From positions 1-15,836 of the forward strand of contig DAOTXK010000063.1 in the NCBI GenBank assembly GCA_034435395.1: a stretch of DNA of 15,836 nt, given 5' to 3'. Below the pieces are notes generated by a model that was not told the origin of the DNA, searched no databases, and saw only the letters and a program-made list of their open reading frames with translations. Positions 7,497 to 15,836 of this stretch are shown one piece after another. Numbering within the stretch: the stretch's first letter is position 1; every line of letters begins with the position of its first letter. The DNA is from DAOTXK01 sp034435395. GTDB lineage: Bacteria; Chloroflexota; Anaerolineae; Aggregatilineales; Ch27. Both the position numbers and the translations under genes were made by a program.

Positions 7497-9697
7497 GGCT
7501 GAACCCTCTGACGAGTCGGTATCCGGATGGTCACCGTCGTCCCCAGATTCGGCTCGCTCTCCAGCGTGATGGTGCCATGATGAGCCTCAACGATTTGACG
7601 GGCGAGATAGAGGCCCAGCCCCAGGCCGCGCGAATCGGTCGGCCCGGCCTCGGCGGAGCGCCCGCGATACATCCGCTCGAAGACCCGGTCGAGCTCGTCC
7701 TCGTCGATGCCCACCCCATTATCGGCGACCGTCACCATGGCGTGGCCGCCCTCCGTCCTGGCCTTGACTTCGATCCACCCGCCGGGCAGGGTGTAACTGG
7801 CGGCATTACGCAGGACGTGCTCAAAGACCTGGCCCAGGCGGACCGGGTCGCCGTCAATCGCCAGATCGACGGACGCCGTGATCTGCGTCCACAGCTTCAG
7901 CCCTCGCCCCTCGATCTGCGGATACACCCGCTCAATGGCCTCCGCCAGCACGTCGGAGAGGATCATTTCCTCAAACTCGACCGCAAACTTCCCGGAGAGC
8001 ATGGCGCTGACATCGATCACCTGGTTGACCATCCGCTCCAGGGTGGAGAGGTGCTCCACGGCGCTGCCGATGAAGCCGCTGCTCTGCTCATTGAGCTGCG
8101 GCTGGCCGACCATCTGCACCATCTCCACGTACCCGCGGGCGGCGGTGAGCGGCGTGCGCAGCTCGTGGGACAGCTGTAAGATCATCTCGTCTTTGACGCG
8201 CTCCACTTCCACCATGGACGTGATGTCGTGGAAGACGACCACGTAACCCAGCAACTCCCCGGACGGCATGTGGACCGGCGTGGCATGCGTATCGTAGTAC
8301 CCCCCGGCCAGCTCGACGGTGCGCGGCTCGGCCAAGGAGGCGGGGTTCTGGACCAACGCCACGAACTGGCGATAGGCGGGCGGGTCAGCCTGCACCTGCT
8401 TCAACAGCCCTTCAGCCGCGTGATTATGTAAGATGGTTCGGCCAGCCGGGTTCATCACGATGACGGCGTCGGTGATGCTGGTCAGCACGGCCTCCCGCCG
8501 GGCCGTCTCCTCCACCTGCGCCTCGTACAGGCGGCTGATCTCCCGGCTGCGGGCCACCAACTGGTCGGTCATGTGGTCGAAGGAAGTGCCCAGCTCGCCA
8601 AACTCATCCGGCGATCCCAGCCCCACCCGCCGGGACAGGTCGCCGGCGCGGATGGCGCGGGTGGTATCCACCAGACGCCGGATAGGGCGGATGATGGAGC
8701 GGGTAACCAGCAGGCCGAACAGCGCCACCAGCGCGAACAGGCCGGCAAACAGCAGGGCGAAGGTATCGCGGCTGACGCCGATTCTTTCGGCGATAAAATC
8801 GCTGGGCAGGGCGACGGCCATCACCCCCACCGGCTGGCTGCGCAGTTCCAGCGGGACATACAACACCTGGTAGCCCAGCCCGCCGATGGTGTTTTCTTCA
8901 ATGGGGTGGGCACCCCCCTGTACCAGGGCGAACAGCTCGCTGGCCCGTCCAGGCGTCAGCCTCAATTCTTCGGCGGCCACCAGGCGGAAGGCGCTGCCCA
9001 GCACCTGGCCGCCGCTGCCATACAGGATCACTTCGGAGAGGGCCTGCTGGCTGATCCGTAAGGTCAGGTTCTCCATGGTCAGGCCCAGGCTGAGGCCGCC
9101 CACCAGGACGCCGCCCGCGCCGGTGTCGATCACCGGGGCGCTGATGACCATCAGCGCGTCCGTTTCGTCCTGGACGATCTCGGCGAATTTGTCGCCCAGC
9201 TGATCCTCGCTAGCCGTGAGGACTGACCGGGCGCTCGGCCAGCCCTGGATATCCGCCCGGCGGACGGTGTTGTCGTAGGCAAGGCCCGCCCCGCCCACCA
9301 GGCGCTTGAGCTGGTAAACGACGTGCCCCCCGGCGTCATAGGCCAGCAGGGCATCGACCCTGGCATTGGCCGCCAGGGGCCGGAGCAAGCCGTCCAGCGT
9401 CCCGGCGTCGCGGGCCATGAGCGCTTCGGCGACGCCTTCGGTGAAAGCCATCAGGCGCAGGGTGGCGATCTGCTGATCCTCAATTTCCACCAGGGCATTG
9501 CTGGCGGCCAGGGCGCTGTCCACCAGTTGATTGTTCAGGCGCTCCTGAATGCTCCCGGCGACCAGCCGGGTGACGATAAACACGCCCACCCCGGCGATGA
9601 GCACGACCGTCAGCAGGAAGGGGAGCGTCACACGGGCGGTGATGCGGGGGTAAAACCTGCGATAGAGGGTTTTGCGAGGGAGGGTCGGTCTAGTCAT
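7493..9697 (-). CDS. Membrane sensor histidine kinase (HAMP-PAS-HisKA-HATPase)
   Basis: A 734-residue two-component sensor kinase. TM helix 1 at about 24-47, a large extracytoplasmic region (about 48-310, CACHE-like by length and position, not proven), TM helix 2 at about 313-335, HAMP linker with the P-I-R-R-L pattern right after it, a short coiled coil (SREISRLYEAQVEE), a PAS domain (about 400-505), then HisKA with the phospho-acceptor H511 in LSHELRTPL. The ATPase domain is complete: N box N631, G1 box D659-NGVGID, F box VFERM, G2 box G691-LGLGL. It should autophosphorylate H511 and pass phosphate to a receiver; the response regulator 280 bp upstream on the same strand is the obvious candidate. 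Its stop overlaps the GTG of the giant surface protein. ATG at 9697 has no clear Shine-Dalgarno. The signal it senses cannot be read from the sequence. Confidence 0.95.
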   Translation of the reverse strand: MTRPTLPRKTLYRRFYPRITARVTLPFLLTVVLIAGVGVFIVTRLVAGSIQERLNNQLVDSALAASNALVEIEDQQIATLRLMAFTEGVAEALMARDAGTLDGLLRPLAANARVDALLAYDAGGHVVYQLKRLVGGAGLAYDNTVRRADIQGWPSARSVLTASEDQLGDKFAEIVQDETDALMVISAPVIDTGAGGVLVGGLSLGLTMENLTLRISQQALSEVILYGSGGQVLGSAFRLVAAEELRLTPGRASELFALVQGGAHPIEENTIGGLGYQVLYVPLELRSQPVGVMAVALPSDFIAERIGVSRDTFALLFAGLFALVALFGLLVTRSIIRPIRRLVDTTRAIRAGDLSRRVGLGSPDEFGELGTSFDHMTDQLVARSREISRLYEAQVEETARREAVLTSITDAVIVMNPAGRTILHNHAAEGLLKQVQADPPAYRQFVALVQNPASLAEPRTVELAGGYYDTHATPVHMPSGELLGYVVVFHDITSMVEVERVKDEMILQLSHELRTPLTAARGYVEMVQMVGQPQLNEQSSGFIGSAVEHLSTLERMVNQVIDVSAMLSGKFAVEFEEMILSDVLAEAIERVYPQIEGRGLKLWTQITASVDLAIDGDPVRLGQVFEHVLRNAASYTLPGGWIEVKARTEGGHAMVTVADNGVGIDEDELDRVFERMYRGRSAEAGPTDSRGLGLGLYLARQIVEAHHGTITLESEPNLGTTVTIRIPTRQRVQP
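7504..7509 (-). promoter_or_regulatory. Ribosome binding site for the giant surface protein
   Basis: Minus-strand AGAGGG inside the last codons of the kinase gene, seven bases before the GTG at 7496. It decides the start of the giant gene: the GTG shares bases with the kinase stop (GTGA), so translation of the two is probably coupled. Confidence 0.6.
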
Positions 9698-9977
9698 GCC
9701 AGCGCCACACAGTTCAGTGCTCCGCCTCCATGGATGCCCGCCGCCAGGCCATCATCACCGGGTTGCCAGGGCCATCGCTGTGGTGGTTGGCTCAGTCGGG
9801 TGGAGCGAACTCTCGCCGGGTGCTAACGCCCGCCGTGCCATCTGACCTGTCCAGCCCGTCCCACGCCTCGCCTGACCGGCGGCTCCCCTCTGAGGGGCGA
9901 CAGTCCCCCCCCTCGACGAAGCCTGCTGGCCGGCGACCTCCCTGGACCAGCCGCGCCACCACCGCGCCTGTTCATCG
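9698..9977. other. 280-bp gap between response regulator and kinase genes
   Basis: No credible gene: frames here are out-of-phase extensions of shadow ORFs. It holds a 13-base near-palindrome at 9885-9897 (CCCCTC-T-GAGGGG) and, nearby, a C7 tract on the plus strand, but no U-run, so I do not call a terminator. No good promoter for the kinase is visible. The kinase may be read through from the response-regulator promoter or have its own start of an unrecognised type. Confidence 0.4.
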
Positions 9978-10370
9978 CTATTGGGTCTGCATCCGGGCCT
10001 CATAACGCTCCTTGGCCAGGGGCAGGAGCTTCTGGATGGCGTCCATGACATGCCAGGGTTTGGGCATCCACCGGCAGCCCAGGTTGGCCAGGAGCGCCGG
10101 GTTGGGCCGTCGATAGGCGGAAGTGATGACGATAGGCCCCTGGCAGCCCAGGTCACGGATCTTCTGGGCGACTTCCATGCCGTCCATCGTGCCCGGCACA
10201 CGGATGTCGAGGATGAACAGATCGATCTCGTCGGAGTGTTTGGCAATATGGTCGACGGCCTCGTCGCTTCTGACAAACTGATGGACGTTCACGGTGGGAT
10301 CGGCGGTCGTCAACACAAACTTGAGCACTTCCCGCAGCGGTCCATCATCCTCGAGATGCACAATCTGCAT
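9978..10370 (-). CDS. Stand-alone receiver-domain response regulator
   Basis: A single CheY-like receiver domain of 130 residues with no output domain. Acidic pocket E7-D8-D9 (HLEDDG), phospho-acceptor D55 in LFILDIRVPG, switch serine S84 in VITSAY, and the invariant lysine K104 in WMPKPW, so it should be phosphorylated. It probably takes phosphate from the kinase encoded next on the same strand; without a DNA-binding domain it must act by protein contact or as an intermediate in a phosphorelay. Start choice: MQIVHLEDDG at 10370 matches where receivers begin. The frame stays open to a GTG at 10409, but that would add 13 residues of no receiver character and would lie only a few bases from the predicted transcription start. 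A GGGGG lies 11 bases before the ATG; in-frame GTG (10379) and TTG (10376) are alternatives. Confidence 0.9.
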   Translation of the reverse strand: MQIVHLEDDGPLREVLKFVLTTADPTVNVHQFVRSDEAVDHIAKHSDEIDLFILDIRVPGTMDGMEVAQKIRDLGCQGPIVITSAYRRPNPALLANLGCRWMPKPWHVMDAIQKLLPLAKERYEARMQTQ

Positions 10371-10410
10371 GGTCAACACAGCCCCCGTGTATCCACACCA
10401 ACGCGACACT

Positions 10411-10500
10411 ACGTATTTTTATCATAGCCGATAATTTGTGAAGAGTTGTGAAAATCGTATGAATTTCTCGTCATCTTCATTATAAGACTGGAACATCCTA
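10411..10500 (-). promoter_or_regulatory. AT-rich promoter region of the response regulator
   Basis: This is the only AT-rich stretch between the phosphorylase and the response regulator. On the minus strand there is a TATGAT (10421-10426, 5/6 to the -10 consensus) about 50 bases before the chosen ATG, and further up an exact TATAAT (10479-10484). Neither has a well-spaced consensus -35. Just upstream of TATGAT sit two copies of TTCACAA (plus 10436-10442 and 10446-10452) exactly 10 bp apart, the arrangement expected of a direct-repeat operator on one face of the helix. Confidence 0.45.
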
Positions 10501-10619
10501 ACGATGCGGCAATGCTGTAAGGGCAGGACAGGCGGGCTGTCCGGCCTCGCGGCGGGGGCGCACCCTGGGCGCGGCCTCAGGACCACGGTTACAGCTTTGG
10601 GCCGGTCCCGCGCGGCTGG
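10501..10619 (-). other. 3' region of phosphorylase, GC-rich with hairpins
   Basis: No gene. Contains a 6-bp stem with 5-base loop (GGACAG 10526-10531 with CTGTCC 10537-10542) and an outer 7-bp inverted repeat (GCTGTAA 10514-10520 with TTACAGC 10589-10595) enclosing GC-rich sequence. There is no U-tract after the hairpins on the minus strand, so it is at best a weak or Rho-type end for the phosphorylase transcript. Confidence 0.3.
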
Positions 10620-12322
<1,703 letters not shown>

Positions 12323-12323
<1 letters not shown>

Positions 12324-13567
12324 CACCCCATCAATTGGTAGAGCGCCCGCGTGAGCGTCCGGCGCAGAACGGCAAACGAGAAGAATTTGAGGCCGATCTG
12401 GAAGTTGTGGTCCGTCATTTCCTCGCGGAGGGAGGCATTGTCGATGATCTCGCGGGTCTGGGCCAGCACCTCGTCGGTGATGTCGTAGTAAAACTCCACG
12501 GCCCGGACGCCGCACGGCTTGATGTCCGCCAGGTACACGGGATAGGTGTGGATCACAAAGGGCTTGCGATAGTACAGGGTCTCGAGGAGCGCATTGCCAA
12601 AGCCTTCATACACGCTGGGATAGGTGATGAAATGGGCCTGGGGATAGATATCCCACAGCGTGAAGACCTTGTGCCCGTCAAACCGGCCCCGCTGCGCCCC
12701 CACGTAGTCGCCGATGAAGCGGTAGCGAATGCCCGCCCGATCGGCCTCTTCGCGGAGCCAGGTCCCATACTGCGTCGGCTCATCGGTTTCGTAGCCCGTG
12801 ATCAGCAGGACCAGCCGGTCGTCATCCAGCTTGCGCAACAGCTCAATCGATTTTTCAATGGCCTTCCGCCGGATGACCCGCGTCGGCTGGAGCACGATCA
12901 GGTCGTCTTCGCTCAGCCCCAATTCCTGGCGGAAGGACCGGGCATACTCGTCGAGTTCGGGCGCGGGAGTTTCGAAGTCAAACACGTTGGGCAGGAACAG
13001 GGAGACAATTCCCCGCCAGGCGTACAGGCGGCGCTGCATCACGCTGCTGATGACCATGTGCACAACCGGCCTGAGCCGGGGCGGGAACGCTTCGTCCAGG
13101 ATGTCCTGGATGCCGTTGTTGATGAAGCGGTCGCGCTCCCAGTAGAAGTCGTGGTGGTGGCACAGCGTCTTGATCTGCCGTCGTTTGATGGTATCCGCGA
13201 TGGCGATGCCCAGCGGGATATTCATGGGAATGGTGCAGGCGTTCTCCGGCACGATGAGGTCAATGTTAAACTCGTCAATGAACGCTTCAATCGACTCCCG
13301 GATAATGTCCGCGTTATCGTAGATGCGCCGGAAGACCTTGGGCGCGGGGTTGGGATTGCGGAACACCTCATCATGAATGGACTTGGAGAGCGGGTCGTTG
13401 AAGTGCAGCGCGGGCAACTGCCACCCCGGGCAGGCCCCCTTATCCAGCTCCCCGGCGCAGTAAAAGGACTGGTGGCCCATTTCCTTCAGGACGGTGACCA
13501 GTTTGGCGGTTTCCAGGCTGACGCCATCCACCCCCGCCAGGCGTGTCGCGATGAAGCCAATATTCAT
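12323..13567 (-). CDS. GT4 glycosyltransferase, mannosylglucosylglycerate-synthase-like
   Basis: A 414-residue GT-B fold glycosyltransferase. N-terminal MNIGFIATRLAGVDGVSLET has the glycine-rich first loop; CHHHDFYWERDRF is in the acceptor-binding half; LQPTRVIRRK begins the C-terminal nucleotide-sugar domain; YPSVYEGFGNALLE carries the GT4 E-x7-E signature (E321, E329). No signal peptide or membrane helix. The N-terminal motif and the partner phosphorylase suggest transfer of a sugar, possibly mannose, onto glucosylglycerate, giving a compatible solute; the assignment rests on recalled family resemblance and context, not a search. Start: ATG at 13567 is preceded at nine bases by GGGGAG. A GTG at 13588 would add seven residues, consume that Shine-Dalgarno, and is less likely. 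It forms a two-gene operon with the phosphorylase (one-base overlap). Confidence 0.8.
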
Positions 13568-13684
13568 AGTCCCCAACTCCCCAGGCACCCGATAACGGGT
13601 AAATCATGGCGTCAGGCCAGGCGCAATCATCAATCGGTGCGCCCAGGTCGTCGGTTAACCGCTGGACGGCGCAGGGAGCACGCG
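13568..13684 (-). promoter_or_regulatory. Predicted structured leader of the glycosyltransferase mRNA
   Basis: Between the predicted transcription start and the ATG are three inverted repeats: the 8-base palindrome GGTTAACC (13653-13660); a 6-bp stem with a 12-base loop (GGCGCA 13620-13625 with TGCGCC 13638-13643); and a 5-bp stem with ATAA/TTAT loop (ACCCG 13587-13591 with CGGGT 13596-13600) ending just before the Shine-Dalgarno. No known riboswitch class is recognised. Confidence 0.3.
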
Positions 13685-13690
13685 CCCCCT

Positions 13691-13719
13691 ATTGTGCAAC
13701 ATGCCTTCCCAGATGTCTA
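13691..13719 (-). promoter_or_regulatory. Probable sigma70-type promoter for the GT4-phosphorylase operon
   Basis: On the minus strand TAGACA (13714-13719, 5/6 to the -35) is followed after exactly 17 bp by CACAAT (13691-13696, 4/6 to the -10). It points to the glycosyltransferase start about 115 bases downstream. Best-scoring site by eye in the upstream region, but the -10 is imperfect. Confidence 0.4.
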
Positions 13720-14034
13720 CTGCTTTTGGGCGATCAGGCCATTGGGGGTCGTGGCGACGGCAGCGGATATCCCTGGCCTGTTCCCGGCAGCAACCGACCC
13801 GGCGTCCGGGCAACATCTTGACGGAAGCTGAAGGATGCGATACCCTGAAATTGTCGGACGGGGGGATACTGGTCCCGGCCCGGCGAGTCGCCCGCGCCGA
13901 ACGCCCGCCCGGCCCCGGCTGACCGCGCTCCCTTCATGGGGTTGGTCCAGGACGAGGTCGGAGAGATGTATGGCATGGGCAGAGGAATGGGGGCCAAGGA
14001 TTCAGGGACCATCATTCACGGATAACAAAAATTG
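13720..14034. other. Intergenic stretch with no credible gene
   Basis: Short frames exist on both strands (for example 13734-14015 minus, 13835-14041 plus) but they are Pro/Arg/Gly-rich with no recognisable domain or convincing ribosome binding site. I see no RNA gene. The right end (about 14005-14034) becomes AT-richer next to the inverted-repeat element. Confidence 0.5.
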
Positions 14035-14176
14035 GACATAGATGCTGATGCGCGGCGACATCCTACATGACAGACTTGCAGTCCCCGGCTGAAGCATTTG
14101 CGCCGCAGTTTGGAGAAGAATTGAGCCACACCCCGCTTCGGTAAGCCTGATCCAAACCGCGATCAGCATCTATGTC
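14035..14176. mobile_element. 142-bp inverted-repeat-bounded element, MITE-like
   Basis: The ends are a perfect 15-bp inverted repeat: GACATAGATGCTGAT at 14035-14049 and its complement at 14162-14176. If one base is skipped, pairing continues through GCGG on the inner side (to 14055 and from 14157). The 112-bp interior has no plausible gene. Size and terminal repeats resemble a non-autonomous insertion-sequence derivative, but no target-site duplication is evident (left flank aaaattg, right flank gtcccc), so an excised remnant or an unrelated long hairpin remains possible. Confidence 0.45.
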
Positions 14177-14203
14177 GTCCCCTACCCACATTCTAAAGCC
14201 ATA

Positions 14204-14231
14204 TTGGCATTATTTATATATTTTTTATAAT
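14204..14231 (+). promoter_or_regulatory. Near-consensus plus-strand promoter with no gene behind it
   Basis: TTGGCA (14204-14209, 5/6 to the -35), a 16-bp very AT-rich spacer, then an exact TATAAT (14226-14231). It faces the 3' end of the minus-strand redox operon; no plus-strand gene follows. It may drive an antisense or small RNA, or be a chance result of the AT-rich patch. Confidence 0.35.
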
Positions 14232-14276
14232 TTGGTCCGCTATTTCCTGACCGGCCAGGGCCGCCAGCCGGGACTT

Positions 14277-14306
14277 AAAACAGCAGGGGCGCGCCGCGCG
14301 CCCCTG
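14277..14306 (-). terminator. Rho-independent terminator after the redox subunit operon
   Basis: A perfect 10-bp GC-rich stem (14284-14293 with 14297-14306, arms CAGGGGCGCG and CGCGCCCCTG on the minus strand, 3-base loop) is followed on the minus strand by CTG and TTTT. It lies 27 bases past the stop of the gamma-subunit gene, so transcription of that operon ends here. Confidence 0.75.
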
Positions 14307-14332
14307 GCCGTGTTCGTGGACCTGCCGGTCGA

Positions 14333-15190
14333 TCAGAGGAAACTCTCCAGAAATCCCCCCACCTCCGCCATCGAAAAGACGGGGCCGTCCACGCAGACCA
14401 GCTTCTCGCCCAGGTTGCAACGCCCGCACTTGCCGATGCCGCAGTGCATGCGGGCTTCCAGCGTGACATAACTCTGCTCCGGGGCGAAGCCGAGTTTTTG
14501 CAGCAGCTTATCGACGTAATAAATCATGACCGGCGGGCCGCAGGTGATGGCGATGGCGTCCTTCGGGGAAGGATTGACCTTCTCCAGCAGGTCGGTGATC
14601 ATCCCTATTTCGCCGTCCCAGTCGTCATCTGGCTTTTCCACCACCAGGTGAAGGTCGGTGTCGGGCGCGGCTCGCCAGGAGTCGTATTCGTCGCGGAAGA
14701 CCAGCAGCGACGGGTGGCGGGCCGCCCACAGGATGTCCAGGTGGCCATAGTCGGCGCGGCGGTCGAGCACGGTTTGCACCACCGGACGCAGCGGCGCGCC
14801 GCCGATGCCCCCGCCCAGCACCACCAGATTTTGGCCCTGGAAGTCGTCCATGGGAAACCAGTTGCCCAGCGGCCCGCGCACGCCGACGATATCCCCTTCG
14901 CCCAGTTCGTGCAGTTCGGTGGTCACCGCGCCCAGCCGCTGCACGGCGAACTGGAGCACGCCCCCCCGCCCCGGCGTGGAGGCGATGCCGAATGGCGCTT
15001 CCCCCACCCCAAAGGCGGAGACGAACGCGAACTGGCCCGGTCGGTAGTCGGCGAATTGCTCGCCCCCGCCGTCCAACAACTCCACGCCGAAGAGCTTGAT
15101 CTCCGGGGCCAGGTCCCGCACCTCGACCAACCGGCCCAGGCAGGGGAACATGACGTTGCTGCCGTTCACGCGCTCGTCCAGGAGCGTCAT
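14333..15190 (-). CDS. FAD/[2Fe-2S] oxidoreductase, HydG/AsrB-like gamma subunit
   Basis: A 285-residue flavin reductase-type electron-transfer subunit. The FAD-binding half runs to about residue 118 (YRPGQFAFVSAFG, then APFGIASTPG in place of the RxYS motif; GVRGPLGNWF). The NAD(P)-binding half opens with VVLGGGIGGAPLRP (123-136). The C-terminus binds a [2Fe-2S] cluster through C250, C255, C258 and C266 (spacing C-x4-C-x2-C-x7-C), as in dihydroorotate dehydrogenase B, sulfhydrogenase gamma and sulfite reductase AsrB. It would move electrons between NAD(P)H, FAD and the iron-sulfur beta subunit in the cytoplasm. ATG at 15190 overlaps the upstream stop as ATGA, so the two are coupled. The catalytic hydrogenase subunits or an AsrC do not follow; a terminator comes 27 bases after the stop. 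Whether the complex is a hydrogenase, sulfite reductase or Hdr-type cannot be decided here. Confidence 0.88.
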   Translation of the reverse strand: MTLLDERVNGSNVMFPCLGRLVEVRDLAPEIKLFGVELLDGGGEQFADYRPGQFAFVSAFGVGEAPFGIASTPGRGGVLQFAVQRLGAVTTELHELGEGDIVGVRGPLGNWFPMDDFQGQNLVVLGGGIGGAPLRPVVQTVLDRRADYGHLDILWAARHPSLLVFRDEYDSWRAAPDTDLHLVVEKPDDDWDGEIGMITDLLEKVNPSPKDAIAITCGPPVMIYYVDKLLQKLGFAPEQSYVTLEARMHCGIGKCGRCNLGEKLVCVDGPVFSMAEVGGFLESFL

Positions 15191-15836
15191 ACGATCACCT
15201 CCTCGGCCACGTGCCGCAGCACCTCGGTGATGTCGATGTTGACCGGGCAGGAGTCGATGCAGCGCCCGCAGCCGGTGCAGGCCACCGGGCCGTACTGCTC
15301 TGGATAGTAGAGGAATTTGCAGTAGAAGCGGTTGCGCAGCCGGGCCGCTTTGGCGGCGCGCGGGTTGTGTCCGCCCGCGATTCGCCGGTAGACCTCGCCC
15401 GCGCAGCTATCCCAGCACCGTATCCGCTCGAAGTAGCCATTGGCCGCCATCGCCTCATCCCGCACATCGAAGCAGCGGCAGGTGGGGCAGACGTAGGCGC
15501 AGATGCGGCAGCTCAGACAGCGCTCGGCCACCTCCGCCCAGTAATGGGCGTTGAATTGCGGCGGCCAGGCTTCCTTCCCCGGCACGGGGATCGGGTCGTT
15601 CAGGATAGGCGGGGGCGGCTCGCCGGGGACATCCTCCAGCGGGACGCCGTCGAGCAGTGCCTCCCCCCGGTCCGTCACCACCTGGACGGCGTAGCCACCC
15701 TCCACCCCGGTGAGCAACAGGTCCAGACCGGTGGGGTCATCGGGCGCGCCGCCGACGCTGGTGCAGAAGCAACTCTCGCCCATCGCCCGGCAGGCCAGCC
15801 CGACCAGCGTCGTCAGGGCGCGACGCCGGGCGTAAT
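15187..15836 (-). CDS. 4Fe-4S sulfhydrogenase-beta/AsrA-like subunit (5' end off window)
   Basis: The frame is open to the right edge (no stop through YARRRALTTLVGLACRAMGES), so the ATG at 15783 is internal and the N-terminal part lies outside the window; family members are about 340 residues. Visible: the family motif CFCTSVGG near the left of the fragment, then a ferredoxin-like cysteine set C-x2-C-x2-C-x3-CP (CLSCRICAYVCP, about 15485-15520), and a second one CTGCGRCIDSCP (about 15245-15280), ending VNIDITEVLRHVAEEVIV. These bind two [4Fe-4S] clusters that wire the gamma subunit to a partner enzyme. The stop overlaps the next gene by four bases (ATGA). AsrA, HydB and related diaphorase subunits share this plan, so the exact complex is unresolved. 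Confidence 0.88.
   Translation of the reverse strand, partial: YARRRALTTLVGLACRAMGESCFCTSVGGAPDDPTGLDLLLTGVEGGYAVQVVTDRGEALLDGVPLEDVPGEPPPPILNDPIPVPGKEAWPPQFNAHYWAEVAERCLSCRICAYVCPTCRCFDVRDEAMAANGYFERIRCWDSCAGEVYRRIAGGHNPRAAKAARLRNRFYCKFLYYPEQYGPVACTGCGRCIDSCPVNIDITEVLRHVAEEVIV

Noticed and set aside
1134..7502. Very long plus-strand open frames (582, 613 and 789 codons) opposite the giant gene
   Set aside because: Their products are Gly/Arg/Val/His-rich with no domain, and mirror the repeat periodicity of the minus-strand DUF11 codons. They are antisense shadows produced by high GC third positions, while the minus frame carries coherent DUF11, PKD and signal sequences.
9885..9897. CCCCTC-T-GAGGGG near-palindrome as a terminator of the response-regulator gene
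   Set aside because: The loop is too tight and no U-run follows on the minus strand; it could be a protein site but nothing supports that.
9755..10276. Minus-strand 173-codon frame overlapping the response regulator
   Set aside because: It is out of phase with the receiver domain, which has all catalytic residues; the composition is that of a shadow.
13734..14015. Minus-strand 93-codon frame in the intergenic region
   Set aside because: Low-complexity Pro/Arg/Gly composition, no recognisable domain and no clear Shine-Dalgarno; treated as chance.
14050..14161. Interior of the inverted-repeat element as a transposase fragment or tRNA
   Set aside because: No frame of useful length shows transposase motifs, and no cloverleaf with a T-loop is apparent.
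14444..15307. Plus-strand 287-codon frame over the gamma subunit
   Set aside because: Antisense shadow of a gene with intact FAD, NAD and [2Fe-2S] motifs; no ribosome binding site.

Overview
This is a GC-rich bacterial window in which every credible gene lies on the minus strand. The mix suggests a Chloroflexota bacterium (Anaerolineae-like): a giant secreted DUF11/PKD protein with a Thr/Pro-rich linker, a glucosylglycerate-type GH13_18 phosphorylase paired with a GT4 glycosyltransferase, and HydB/HydG-type redox subunits. That placement is inference from gene content; there is no rRNA or marker gene here.

Read in the direction of transcription (high to low coordinates), the window holds three groups. 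(1) 15836-14333: the C-terminal part of a 4Fe-4S sulfhydrogenase-beta/AsrA-like protein, overlapped by a complete FAD/[2Fe-2S] gamma subunit (HydG/AsrB-like). Together they look like an electron-transfer (diaphorase) module, closed by a strong hairpin terminator at 14277-14306. (2) A 765-bp intergenic region (13568-14332) with an inverted-repeat-bounded 142-bp element, an isolated plus-strand promoter-like site, and a probable promoter and structured leader for the next pair: a GT4 glycosyltransferase overlapping by one base a GH13_18 sugar phosphorylase (13567-10620). These two probably handle glucosylglycerate-type compatible solutes. (3) After an AT-rich promoter island (10411-10500): a stand-alone receiver-domain response regulator, a membrane sensor histidine kinase (HAMP-PAS-HisKA-HATPase), and, overlapping the kinase stop codon as GTGA, a giant gene that runs off the left edge.

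The giant gene fills nearly half the window (7496 to 1, at least 2498 codons, no stop). Its product has a signal or anchor helix, a Thr/Pro-rich linker, one PKD domain and about sixteen DUF11 repeats. Six successive repeat units have an almost exact 366-bp (122-codon) period. Two copies of a roughly 155-residue module that I do not recognise are spliced between DUF11 repeats, and two DUF11 repeats are of a cysteine-pair subtype. The translational coupling of this surface protein to a two-component sensor, and the duplicated unknown module, are the most interesting points. Long plus-strand open frames over this gene are antisense shadows of the repeats.
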